IMG/VR virus record: IMGVR_UViG_3300043446_000559
Location: 1-28,697 of that record
Origin: a virus
Length of the DNA stretch: 28,697 nucleotides
Direction: 5' to 3' (one strand)
The notes below the pieces were generated by a model, which did no database searches, was not told where the DNA came from, and saw only the letters and a program-made list of their open reading frames with translations. This document shows, piece after piece, positions 7,186-13,810 of this stretch. A program made the translations under genes and the position numbers. How positions within the stretch are numbered: position 1 is the first letter of the stretch; every line of letters begins with the position of its first letter.

Positions 7186-8804
7186 AGGCTCTTGATCTCA
7201 TCAACTGATGTGGCCATGTTGAGCTGCGTCACATCGGATGTGCCGATCAACTCCAACTCCCAATCCAAACCTCGGAAGCCGCTTGCAAGCGTAGTCACTT
7301 CTTGACTCGTAATGCTCTTACTTGTCTTTAACGCTCCATCAGCATAGACATTCAATGTGACGGGGTAAGTAGTAGCCACAACTTGCGCGTAACCAAAGTT
7401 CATTGGGTAGGCTGCACGGAATTTCTTGCTGCGCCACTTGTAAGTCAGGGCAGAGCCGCGATCAAAGCGGATGATGTTGCCACCCTGAGCCATGTACATC
7501 GTGCCTGTGCGTGGGTCCGCAAAGACTGCGCTGACCGCTGTTGATGTGTTGATGTCTGAGGTGGTCAATGACGCGCCCTGACCAGTGAAGTCAAACACCA
7601 GAGTGCCACGAGTGCCGTCAGCCTTCGTGTAGAAGCAGTGATAGCGGCTGTTGTACAGAACCGCATACATGCTCGATGGGTTGTAGTCACGCCATTGCTC
7701 GGCACGGAACAAAGACTTGGTCAGTAAGTCCATGCCGCTTGAGCTGATCATCACCAAGCCTTCGGAGGACGCGTAGATCACGCCGTCACCGGTGTCAACG
7801 ATAGAGCGCTTGGACAAACAAGCCCAAGGCGATGACAACTTCTGGGTTGACATGGCTTGCGGATCAGCGCCATAGATCAGGTAAGGGTAGCCATTGGTAA
7901 GTAGTACCGCTGTCTGGCCGAACACGCCAACGCCAACGATCTTGTAGTCGATGGGGTACTGGTGCGGCCAGGCGTGAGGCAGGTTTGGCTCAGACAGGTA
8001 AGCTGTGTTGTCCTTAAAGCCGATTACAGCGCCGTTACCCATGAGCTTGATGCCACGGATGTCGGCTGGAGGCGCAACCCACAGCGTAGACGGGCAAATC
8101 TCGCCCAAGGCCGTCTGGTCGTATGCGCCTGAGACTGATGTCGTAGCAACAGAAACCTCTTTCCAGAACTGGAACTGAGCCTGATTGCCAACTGTTGACG
8201 ACAGGTAAATGCGCTTGCTGGTGATGTTGTAGTTGCCGCTTGGCGCAGACGACATGCTAGACAAAGTAATGTTTTGGGTCGTGTCAGCAGAAACCACATC
8301 GGCTGCGGCGGATGGGGGGCCCTCCTCGCCGTATGCGCTGACATAGGTGTAGATGGCAGTCAGCGTGACAGACTTGGCTGCGGCTGTTGGAGTCGTGCCA
8401 GAGATAGTTGGCTTAGATGCTGGCGCAGGGATGCCCAAGATGTAGCTGCTACCCGGGTAGGTCGAGCCAGAAACGATGCCTGTGTTCACACCCATCATTG
8501 CCTGAGACCCGTCAGCCCAATAAAGTCGCTGCCAAGGGTCGGCGGCAATAGGAGAGGCTACAACATCGGTGTCAGTCAAGAACTCCAGCCAGTAGTTCGA
8601 TTCAGATGCGTCCGTGCCATAGCGGTAAATCGTGGCAGGAGTGGTCTTTGTCAAAGCCTTGAGGGTGGTTGTACCCAGCAAAGCTGAAATCGCCCCTGAC
8701 ACGAGCTTTAGGTTGTTGGCAGACTGCGCCTCAGCCTGACTCAACAGAGTTGGGTCAGAGATAGGGCGTAGTCCAGCGAACGCTTTGATCGAAACGGAAG
8801 GCAT
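7182..8804 (-). CDS. Putative tail nozzle / beta-propeller-like virion protein (540 aa)
   Basis: Starts at MPSVSIKAFAGLRPISDPTL, a typical opening in which the protein lists input data and then forms blades. Ig/Fn3-like strands with an Ala-rich insert occur around residues 140-200 (VTLTAIYTYVSAYGEEGPPS). Several propeller-like segments follow (GNGAVIGFKDNTAYLSEPN, YPYLIYGADPQAMS, IYASSEGLVMISSSG, MYAVLYNSRYHCFY). The architecture is that of podovirus nozzle or 'stabilisation' proteins, functional analogues of T7 gp12. The ATG at 8804 overlaps the upstream stop as TAATG. An in-frame TTG at 8828 would add 8 residues but overlap the previous gene. It precedes the tail fibre-like gene, as expected for tail assembly order. 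Not assigned to a specific family. Confidence 0.85.
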   Translation of the reverse strand: MPSVSIKAFAGLRPISDPTLLSQAEAQSANNLKLVSGAISALLGTTTLKALTKTTPATIYRYGTDASESNYWLEFLTDTDVVASPIAADPWQRLYWADGSQAMMGVNTGIVSGSTYPGSSYILGIPAPASKPTISGTTPTAAAKSVTLTAIYTYVSAYGEEGPPSAAADVVSADTTQNITLSSMSSAPSGNYNITSKRIYLSSTVGNQAQFQFWKEVSVATTSVSGAYDQTALGEICPSTLWVAPPADIRGIKLMGNGAVIGFKDNTAYLSEPNLPHAWPHQYPIDYKIVGVGVFGQTAVLLTNGYPYLIYGADPQAMSTQKLSSPWACLSKRSIVDTGDGVIYASSEGLVMISSSGMDLLTKSLFRAEQWRDYNPSSMYAVLYNSRYHCFYTKADGTRGTLVFDFTGQGASLTTSDINTSTAVSAVFADPRTGTMYMAQGGNIIRFDRGSALTYKWRSKKFRAAYPMNFGYAQVVATTYPVTLNVYADGALKTSKSITSQEVTTLASGFRGLDWELELIGTSDVTQLNMATSVDEIKSL

Positions 8805-9115
8805 TACCAGAGAACCTTTCTTGCCCAATAGTTGGCGCTGAACGGGTCATCCTTGGTCAGATTGCCATTCTTGTCCTTGATACCAGCAGAGCGGCTCAAG
8901 TAGTTTTCACGGCGTTTTGAGTCGTGGTGTTGCGTGAAATCTTGCATGCCACGCAGACCGAACTTAACCAGCTTGACCTCGTCACCCTTTTTGGCGAGAA
9001 CCATCTTTTTATGGCTGTCGCCAGACGGGGCGGACACAGGCTTGTTGAACCCTGGGAACTCGTGCCCACGATATTGAAGTTTGCCGCCCTCGCGTTTTAC
9101 ATTGGATGATTTCAT
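8804..9115 (-). CDS. Small basic phage protein (103 aa)
   Basis: A Lys/Arg-rich protein with MKSSNVKREGGKLQYRGHEF at its N-terminus and the segment KKMVLAKKGDEVKLVKFGLR, followed by a Lys/Arg-rich helix and a C-terminal FSANYWARKVLW. The pattern VLAKKGD-KLVKFG ... KRRENYLSR ... YWARKVLW recurs in many phage hypothetical proteins whose role is not established. The start at 9115 places the gene 19 nt after the endolysin stop, though without a clear ribosome site. A longer form from 9202 would overlap the endolysin out of frame and add a non-typical N-terminus. It sits between lysis and tail genes. A nucleic-acid-binding or virion role is possible from its charge. Confidence 0.77.
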   Translation of the reverse strand: MKSSNVKREGGKLQYRGHEFPGFNKPVSAPSGDSHKKMVLAKKGDEVKLVKFGLRGMQDFTQHHDSKRRENYLSRSAGIKDKNGNLTKDDPFSANYWARKVLW

Positions 9116-9134
9116 GATGGAATTTTGATTGGGA

Positions 9135-9764
9135 TTAAGCCAAAACAGACCCGCTGCCAAGGCTGGCAAGGGCCAAATCTGTGTGGTGAATGCGGTCATC
9201 AAGGCCGATGGTTCCGCCGTTGATGGCCTTGGTCAGCCCCACCCAATTGCGAGCCTCAGCAAGCTGATTGCACTTGTGGGTTGCCCAATACCAGCCAGCC
9301 GTCTGCATACCCCATTCAGGGGTTCGGACTAAGTCTGGGTTGTTGGCGAAGTCTTGGCCGAGGGCTTCACCTGCGTGGTAGAAATTCGCCGCACCGGTGA
9401 GCTGCAAGTAACCGGAGCCTCGGTACATCCACCCATCGCCAGACGCTTCATCTCGGTTGCCCATGCGGTTGCCGTAAATGCGGTTGGCGATACGCTTTGG
9501 CTGGCGCTCGTAGGCTTTGGCCTCCTCAGGCGTAAACCCCCATGCGCGTTTTGGGTTCTTTGGAAATAGCTTGAGCAGGGTCTCGGCTCGGTACATGAGG
9601 TTTTCCTCAATGACCTTGAAGCTGTTGCTTTCGTGACCGCACTGAGCCAAGAACGCCGCTTGTTGTGTAGGCGTAGAAATGTTCCAGCGTTGGAAGGTCG
9701 CGTTGAGCGGACCAACCAAGTTTGGATTGATGCCTAGTCGTTGAAGTTGTTCAGCGCTGACCAT
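9135..9764 (-). CDS. GH19-type endolysin (209 aa)
   Basis: A cytoplasmic muramidase/chitinase-like endolysin of glycoside hydrolase family 19 that would cleave peptidoglycan glycan strands at lysis. AFLAQCGHESNSF with E45, and ENLMYRAETLLKLFP with E54, fit the two catalytic glutamates nine residues apart known from the SPN1S-type phage endolysins. NRIYGNRMGN and GWMYRGSGYLQLTG are typical GH19 core motifs, and WYWATHKCNQLAE and ITKAINGG-type ends follow (here LTKAINGGTIGLDDR). There is no signal peptide, so a holin is required. The ATG at 9764 lies 8 nt after AAGGAG inside the end of the Rz gene, overlapping it by 14 nt. Length matches the family. Confidence 0.95.
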   Translation of the reverse strand: MVSAEQLQRLGINPNLVGPLNATFQRWNISTPTQQAAFLAQCGHESNSFKVIEENLMYRAETLLKLFPKNPKRAWGFTPEEAKAYERQPKRIANRIYGNRMGNRDEASGDGWMYRGSGYLQLTGAANFYHAGEALGQDFANNPDLVRTPEWGMQTAGWYWATHKCNQLAEARNWVGLTKAINGGTIGLDDRIHHTDLALASLGSGSVLA

Positions 9765-10218
9765 TGACCTGACTCCTTACTGCTTCGTAGGCTGTGATGC
9801 AGGCGTTGAGCTGCTCTGTGTTGCGGTCGCCTTGGGCGACGATTGCTGCAATAGCTGCAAGAGTCTGTCGCTCAGATTCGCTGGCTGCTTCGTCCCCACC
9901 TCCGGTGGTAGGGGCGGCACTTGCACCGGCTTGTACGCAACTTGGGGAGCTGATGCGCAACCGGCCAGCACGAATAGCGCGGTCAAGAGAAGACTGTTTT
10001 TCAGTGATGGCATCGTTGGCCTCCTTCAATTTGTAGGATGTTGAGTTAATTTGCTCATTGAGTTGTTGCTCGCGTTGACGAGCCTCCTCATTTTTCTTGG
10101 CAATCTCGGCTTGCATCTCAGCATCGCGATCAACCCAGCCAACATGGTGGCCATAGCGATACAAGGCAAAAAGCCCCACCACGATGGCAAGGGCTATGTA
10201 GACTTGGCGTGGAATCAT
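9751..10218 (-). CDS. Rz: Rz-like inner-membrane spanin (155 aa)
   Basis: The N-terminal anchor is residues about 5-21 (QVYIALAIVVGLFALYR). A long periplasmic Glu/Gln/Lys-rich coiled-coil segment follows (residues about 32-75, AEIAKKNEEARQREQQLNEQ onward), then a Gly/Ser-rich hinge and an acidic C-terminal helix with ACITAYEAVRSQV. This is the standard i-spanin architecture, which links to an outer-membrane partner to disrupt the outer membrane at lysis. The smaller partner Rz1 is encoded inside this gene in another frame. The start at 10218 overlaps the upstream stop as ATGA. Family identity is strong from topology and the nested lipoprotein. Confidence 0.92.
   Translation of the reverse strand: MIPRQVYIALAIVVGLFALYRYGHHVGWVDRDAEMQAEIAKKNEEARQREQQLNEQINSTSYKLKEANDAITEKQSSLDRAIRAGRLRISSPSCVQAGASAAPTTGGGDEAASESERQTLAAIAAIVAQGDRNTEQLNACITAYEAVRSQVNGQR
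9777..10013 (-). CDS. Rz1: Rz1-like outer-membrane lipoprotein spanin, nested in Rz (78 aa)
   Basis: The signal sequence MPSLKNSLLLTALFVLAGC ends in a lipobox (LAGC, lipidated Cys19). The mature part is Pro/Gln/Ser-rich, with VQVPPLPPEVGT and a QQSSPKATATQSSS tail, as expected of an o-spanin. It lies entirely within the Rz reading frame in another frame. AAGGAGG lies 6 nt before its ATG (10013), a better ribosome site than most neighbours have. Together with Rz it would span the periplasm during lysis. Fully embedded Rz1 is a known lambda-type arrangement. Confidence 0.93.
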   Translation of the reverse strand: MPSLKNSLLLTALFVLAGCASAPQVAYKPVQVPPLPPEVGTKQPANLSDRLLQLLQQSSPKATATQSSSTPASQPTKQ

Positions 10219-10730
10219 GCAGCCTCCCGTTTAGCGAGTTCGCGTTCAATTGCGATGTCCTCTTTCGACGGGTCTACGAAGTCAGCTGGAGTTGTTGGCG
10301 GAGGCGGTGCTCGCCATGTTTCATCCAGCTCTGGATTTTTGAACCCATTGAAGTCAAACCCGAACATGCCCGATGAAGCCGTAGGCGCTGGGCTAGTGCT
10401 AGGCGCTACGGCTTGGGGCTGTGGGGGTGGGGGCAGGGGTGTTGGCTGCGCCAATTTCTCTGAAAGGCTTTGCACACCCTTCTTAGACATCACGCCACCG
10501 ATGCCGCCGACGATCAGCAGAACAATGTCGTTGAGCATCTTGGCAAACGCCTGGTCCATCGGAGCCATCGTCTTGATTGGCTGCGTGACATACGCCAAGC
10601 TGTACAGCATGAACGCCACGATTCCGGCTAAGACCAGAGTGACGACGATGACCACGAAGCCCCAGATGCGGACTTCAAATTCCTCAGCGGTCAGCAGGGG
10701 TTGAGGCTGGTGGTTGCGGTTGTTGAACAT
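10215..10730 (-). CDS. Two-TM membrane protein, holin candidate (171 aa)
   Basis: Two hydrophobic segments are visible: residues about 23-47 (WGFVVIVVTLVLAGIVAFML) and about 66-81 (LNDIVLLIVGGIGGVM). Both lie in the N-terminal half, followed by a Pro/Gln-rich linker (residues about 94-112), a Gly/Phe segment (GMFGFDFNGFKN) and a charged C-terminal tail ending KREAA. Two membrane segments directly upstream of spanins and endolysin fit a holin, but the long soluble tail is unusual for small holins. The start at 10730 lies after GGAA and overlaps the upstream lipoprotein gene by 47 nt. It could instead be an uncharacterised virion membrane protein. Confidence 0.82.
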   Translation of the reverse strand: MFNNRNHQPQPLLTAEEFEVRIWGFVVIVVTLVLAGIVAFMLYSLAYVTQPIKTMAPMDQAFAKMLNDIVLLIVGGIGGVMSKKGVQSLSEKLAQPTPLPPPPQPQAVAPSTSPAPTASSGMFGFDFNGFKNPELDETWRAPPPPTTPADFVDPSKEDIAIERELAKREAA

Positions 10731-10905
10731 TTTGTTTTTCCAATACTGGTGCTACGAGGTAATCGGGGCAGTCCTGAGTGAACAGGCAGTCGGGGCGCTG
10801 GCAACGCTTTTCTGGCCAGTGAGACGGGTCTTGGCAGTAGTACCGATACCGCTCCTCACAACCCAGCAGCGTCAGCAGAGCTAACAGGGCTAGTGCTTTT
10901 TTCAT
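10684..10905 (-). CDS. Small phage lipoprotein (73 aa)
   Basis: A typical lipoprotein signal peptide, MKKALALLALLTLLGC, ends in a lipobox with Cys16. The mature part has a Cys-rich cluster (YYCQDPSHWPEKRCQRPDC, LFTQDCPDYLV) before a Pro/Gln-rich tail. I recall similar Cys-rich 'YRYYCQDP' small lipoproteins in other phages; their function is not established. It overlaps the upstream membrane-protein gene by about 50 nt and the holin candidate by 47 nt. Lipidation and export are supported; a role in lysis or superinfection exclusion is only inferred from position. Confidence 0.85.
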   Translation of the reverse strand: MKKALALLALLTLLGCEERYRYYCQDPSHWPEKRCQRPDCLFTQDCPDYLVAPVLEKQNVQQPQPPASTPADR

Positions 10906-11092
10906 TTTTCTCTTTCAACTCCTTCTTTACTTCTTGCTTCAACTTCTGCAATTGTCTGAACTCGTAGTTGATTTCTGAACGCAACTTAGCCGTCTCGACA
11001 TACACCAACATTGAAAGTGGGAGTGCCAAGAACAGGACAACACTTAGGACAACCACGCCAACAATGAACCACCTGGTGTCCTCACGAGCCAT
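10856..11092 (-). CDS. Single-TM coiled-coil protein (78 aa; longer 113-aa form possible)
   Basis: From MAREDTRWFIVGVVVLSVVL the protein has one membrane segment (residues about 8-32) followed by a charged Lys/Glu-rich coiled coil (RQLQKLKQEVKKELKEKNEK). An upstream in-frame ATG at 11197 would add 35 Ser/Gly/Asn-rich residues and overlap the 260-aa gene by 154 nt. I chose 11092 because the conserved-looking part begins there and the overlap is then 49 nt, but neither start has a clear ribosome site. The single-TM plus coiled-coil design occurs in phage lysis or membrane-associated proteins. No family is assigned. Confidence 0.72.
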   Translation of the reverse strand: MAREDTRWFIVGVVVLSVVLFLALPLSMLVYVETAKLRSEINYEFRQLQKLKQEVKKELKEKNEKSTSPVSSADAAGL

Positions 11093-11826
11093 TCGAGTGA
11101 CAGTAGAAAGCCCCACATCCACAGAATTAGAAGCATTACCGCCACCGCCGTTACCGAGCGGTCGATTCGATGGTGTCTGAGTAGCTCTCGTCGCCATGCG
11201 GCATCCCGTTCTTTCTTGACCCTAACTAAACGATCAAACTCTTGCTCCTCCAAAATCTGGTCGTACATCCGGAGGAAGCGTTTGTACAAATCGCCAAGGC
11301 CCAACTTCTCGGGTGTCTGGTAAATCATGGCGTGACTGACCTGCTTTTGCAGCTCAAGCAATTGCCACTCAATCTCGATGCGATCAATCGCACTTTCGGC
11401 AACTTTCTCTGTGTGCAGAGACGCTTCTTCCAGCTCCCGACAGTGTGCTTTGAGGGCGCGCATCGCCTCAAAGTAGACCTTCAAGTTTTCGCAGATGTCG
11501 TGTACAGCTCTAGCTTGATACTCCTCGTAACTCAGTTCTGGCTCAGGTTGGCGATTTGCCTTTTTCGCCACAGGCTTGGCTTCGGCTGCGACGACAGGAG
11601 CTGGCGTGACAGCTTTTGGCTCTGGCTTTTTGTCGGCGAACAGGCTGGTGATCCAACCCCATAGTCCTGTGACTTCTTTGTAAATTGCTTTGGCGTTTGC
11701 AACTCCGCCTTCGACATTTTTCTTGAACTTGTCGATTTCAGCCTTGCCCTCAGACAGCATCTGGCAGCCCTTGCTGATAGCAGCAGCGGCGCTTTGAGCC
11801 ATGAGGAGAAGGCTGATAGGGTCCAC
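11044..11826 (-). CDS. Phage protein with amphipathic core and C-terminal TM (260 aa)
   Basis: The N-terminus (MDPISLLLMAQSAAAAISKG) is moderately hydrophobic, then helical with GLWGWITSLFADKKPE, then an Ala/Pro/Lys-rich linker (residues about 67-95). The central helical domain is rich in Glu, Arg and Leu (VHDICENLKVYFEAMRALKA, IEWQLLELQKQVSHAMIYQT), and a C-terminal TM covers residues about 224-248 (SVTAVAVMLLILWMWGFLLS). I recall similar proteins in aquatic phages (N-terminal MDPLSLLLMA, C-terminal TM). The GTG start at 11826 follows the upstream TGA by 1 nt, so coupling is likely. The last ~50 codons overlap the alternative N-terminus of the next gene. Function unknown. Confidence 0.83.
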   Translation of the reverse strand: MDPISLLLMAQSAAAAISKGCQMLSEGKAEIDKFKKNVEGGVANAKAIYKEVTGLWGWITSLFADKKPEPKAVTPAPVVAAEAKPVAKKANRQPEPELSYEEYQARAVHDICENLKVYFEAMRALKAHCRELEEASLHTEKVAESAIDRIEIEWQLLELQKQVSHAMIYQTPEKLGLGDLYKRFLRMYDQILEEQEFDRLVRVKKERDAAWRRELLRHHRIDRSVTAVAVMLLILWMWGFLLSLEWLVRTPGGSLLAWLS

Positions 11827-11827
11827 A

Positions 11828-12190
11828 TCACTTGTAGTTGTCTAACTTGTTCAGTGTTTTCAAGAATGTTCGGATGGCTTCGTCAATCAAGTTTTGAATG
11901 GCTGAGTCATCACGATCCACCGCTGTGTAGCGGATGCTTTCAAACTGGCTCAGAATTTTGCGCAGCTTGGTAGCTGAGTCCCCTGTGAAATCCATAGACA
12001 GAATTGGGATGTCTTGGATGACCTCTTTCATTCGGCCTTGATAAGCCTCAGCGATTGAATCAGCGTTCTCAACGATCTCGTCATAGAACTCATTGAGCGC
12101 CATGTGGATAGAAATCGTTGGTGCGCTGAGGTGATCGCGATGCGCAACCTCACGCGCCAAGAACAGCAGGGCGATTAAGCGTTCAATCAT
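11828..12190 (-). CDS. DUF5856-like (ferritin/Dps-like fold) phage protein (120 aa)
   Basis: A mostly helical protein with REVAHRDHLSAPTISIHMAL, NEFYDEIVENADSIAEAYQG and a C-terminal helix (NLIDEAIRTFLKTLNKLDNY). The pattern of histidines (H17, H20, then HMALNEFY) before a long helix with Asp/Glu resembles the phage family DUF5856, whose helices recall ferritin/Dps-like bundles. Metal binding is not proven here. The ATG at 12190 overlaps the upstream TGA as ATGA and follows AAGGA. It sits in the membrane/lysis module. Family assignment is moderately confident; role is unknown. Confidence 0.87.
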   Translation of the reverse strand: MIERLIALLFLAREVAHRDHLSAPTISIHMALNEFYDEIVENADSIAEAYQGRMKEVIQDIPILSMDFTGDSATKLRKILSQFESIRYTAVDRDDSAIQNLIDEAIRTFLKTLNKLDNYK

Positions 12191-12450
12191 TTATCTTCCT
12201 TGCCTTCTAATTTTTTGAACAGCAGACCAAGAGTGCGATCTACTTTGTCAAAGCCTTCACGCATATCCGACTTAATGTCTGTAATCGCGTCTTTGAAATC
12301 GTCACGTCGGACGAAGTCTTCATGGATACGTTTATCCACGTCGCGCAGTTCGCTTTGCAGCTCTTTGATGGCATCCCAAATTACTTTAAGAATCCAGCCA
12401 CCAAGAGCGCCACATAGTGCTACTGTGATGTTAAACACTGTTTGGTCCAT
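12187..12450 (-). CDS. Small membrane protein, XhlA/holin-like topology (87 aa)
   Basis: The N-terminal hydrophobic segment is MDQTVFNITVALCGALGGWI (about 18 residues with Gly), followed by a charged coiled-coil-like domain (LQSELRDVDKRIHEDFVRRD) and a C-terminal Lys/Glu-rich tail. Many phages carry a small protein opening MDQ..FN...G..GGW of this kind; it recalls haemolysin XhlA-like or holin-associated proteins. An in-frame GTG at 12456 overlaps the upstream stop as GTGA and would add two residues; ATG 12450 fits the family opening better. It may be a holin or a holin accessory, but the function is not established. Confidence 0.8.
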   Translation of the reverse strand: MDQTVFNITVALCGALGGWILKVIWDAIKELQSELRDVDKRIHEDFVRRDDFKDAITDIKSDMREGFDKVDRTLGLLFKKLEGKEDK

Positions 12451-12452
12451 GA

Positions 12453-12740
12453 TCACTCTGGTTTTGACGGGAAGAAATTGTCATCAATAACAAAGCCTGT
12501 GGCAAAGTTGAGACTTGTGGCTGTGATGTCGCGGAGAGCTTGTCTGTATTGAGACCACTCTGCTTTTTTTTCATTGCTCAATGGCGAGTCATTTGCTTGA
12601 GTCCAATCAGAGTCGGTAAGCAATTTGTTTCTTTTTGACCTGAATGCAGACATCACAAAGTTTGTCGCAAACTCAAGAGCCTCTTGATACTTTTCATCTG
12701 ACTCGTACTGTTCGCGAAGTAAGGGTGATTGGTTAATCAT
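12453..12740 (-). CDS. Tail assembly chaperone-like protein (95 aa)
   Basis: The protein contains KRNKLLTDSDWTQANDSPLS followed by EWSQYRQALRDITATS. The pattern R..RN.LL..SDWTQ ... YRQALRDI is characteristic of the phage tail assembly chaperone (tail fibre assembly) family, which helps fold or load fibres. It directly follows the last fibre gene, as expected. It starts 9 nt downstream of that gene's stop, with only a weak GGTG upstream. It is short compared with larger tail fibre assembly proteins, retaining essentially the chaperone motif. Confidence 0.9.
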   Translation of the reverse strand: MINQSPLLREQYESDEKYQEALEFATNFVMSAFRSKRNKLLTDSDWTQANDSPLSNEKKAEWSQYRQALRDITATSLNFATGFVIDDNFFPSKPE

Positions 12741-12749
12741 GTTGCACCA

Positions 12750-13490
12750 TTAAGCTGTTGGGTTGGATGATGTGCGACCGTGGTAAAAACCAGAGTAGGC
12801 ATCAATCGGAGTTGTCGCATGGAGGCGCAGGAAAATTGAGTTGCTGCCTTGGTTTGCGTTCACGGCAATCCTTATATACATGTTGCTGCCAGCATTTGGG
12901 TTATAGTTTTTTGCGGAGCAGGTGTAATTGCCGCCACCAACGCTTTCTAGGTTTGTAACCGTGACCGATGAAGTAACAACTTGAATAATCCATCTAGCGT
13001 AGCTAGACGCTTGACCATAGCTCCATCCGCCTTGCATTACCTCAAGTTCGTAAGCCGCGACCCAGTTGTAGCTGATTGGAATATGGAAAAAAGTGTATGT
13101 GCTTGTGGTTCCGCCGGTTCCGATGTAATCATCAAAAACATACTGGTATGTCCATTTATCAACCTGTACGCGAGTGTTTGCGCTAGATGTTGTTCCGGCG
13201 TCACTGTATGTGTACGCCATGTTGTAGGCAAAATTGCCTGAGTTAATCTTTAAGATCGACGATGAATTCAAATTCAGATCGCCGGTCATTGTGTCGCCAG
13301 CTTTATTCAGCGGCGTGTAACCCAAGTTAGCAACAGCAGCACCAGTAGCCAATCGACCATTCGGCAAAGTCCCGGTCAACAAATCAGACGCAGAGCCACT
13401 AGAGGCAACAGCCGCTAGTCCAGCAACGTCAGCGACGTTCAGTGCGCCATCGGAGCCAATGGCTCCTGCTAGTGTTCTTGCGCGTGACAT
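12750..13490 (-). CDS. Tail fibre protein, third copy of shared fibre module (246 aa)
   Basis: A short fibre with an N-terminal Ala/Gly-rich region, the shared LGYTPLNKAGDTMTGDL module (residues about 57-72), and a beta-rich receptor-binding-like C-terminus (WTYQYVFDDYIGTGGTTSTY, YELEVMQGGWSYGQASSYAR, FYHGRTSSNPTA). The ATG at 13490 lies 6 nt after AGGAG. Two other genes in the cluster share the GYTPxNKAGDTxTG module but have different C-termini. The chaperone gene follows at once. Receptor specificity is inferred, not demonstrated. Confidence 0.87.
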   Translation of the reverse strand: MSRARTLAGAIGSDGALNVADVAGLAAVASSGSASDLLTGTLPNGRLATGAAVANLGYTPLNKAGDTMTGDLNLNSSSILKINSGNFAYNMAYTYSDAGTTSSANTRVQVDKWTYQYVFDDYIGTGGTTSTYTFFHIPISYNWVAAYELEVMQGGWSYGQASSYARWIIQVVTSSVTVTNLESVGGGNYTCSAKNYNPNAGSNMYIRIAVNANQGSNSIFLRLHATTPIDAYSGFYHGRTSSNPTA

Positions 13491-13493
13491 GGC

Positions 13494-13799
13494 TTACTCC
13501 TGTGGGTTAGCGATGTGAACTTGTTCGCTCGTTGCGTTTCGCTCAGCCGCAGCCGCAGCGATTGCCGCTTGCTCGGCTTGATATGCTGCAATAACTTCCG
13601 GCGTGTGAATGGCGGCACAAATTGCCAACACCTTTGCGTCCATGTCTTGCGTAGCTTCACCGGGGTGAACTACGAATCTGTGGAAGTTTTGAGCAATAAC
13701 TTCACCATCACGAATGACTCGCAAAGCCTCTCGCACTTGAACAGAGTTGTTTTCCACAACTTCAATTTTGTCAATGAGTTTTACTTCTGATAGAGACAT
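13494..13799 (-). CDS. Small protein in the fibre cluster (101 aa)
   Basis: MSLSEVKLIDKIEVVENNSV opens a protein with strands (VREALRVIRDGEVIAQNFHR, FVVHPGEATQDMD) and an Ala-rich helical C-terminus (AAYQAEQAAIAAAAAERNAT). Similar proteins with ..DKIEV.ENG..QVRE...I.DG. are common next to phage fibre genes; their role is not established. AAAGGAA lies before the ATG at 13799. It sits between two fibre genes, so a fibre accessory role is plausible. Confidence 0.82.
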   Translation of the reverse strand: MSLSEVKLIDKIEVVENNSVQVREALRVIRDGEVIAQNFHRFVVHPGEATQDMDAKVLAICAAIHTPEVIAAYQAEQAAIAAAAAERNATSEQVHIANPQE

Positions 13800-13810
13800 G
13801 ATTATTTCCT

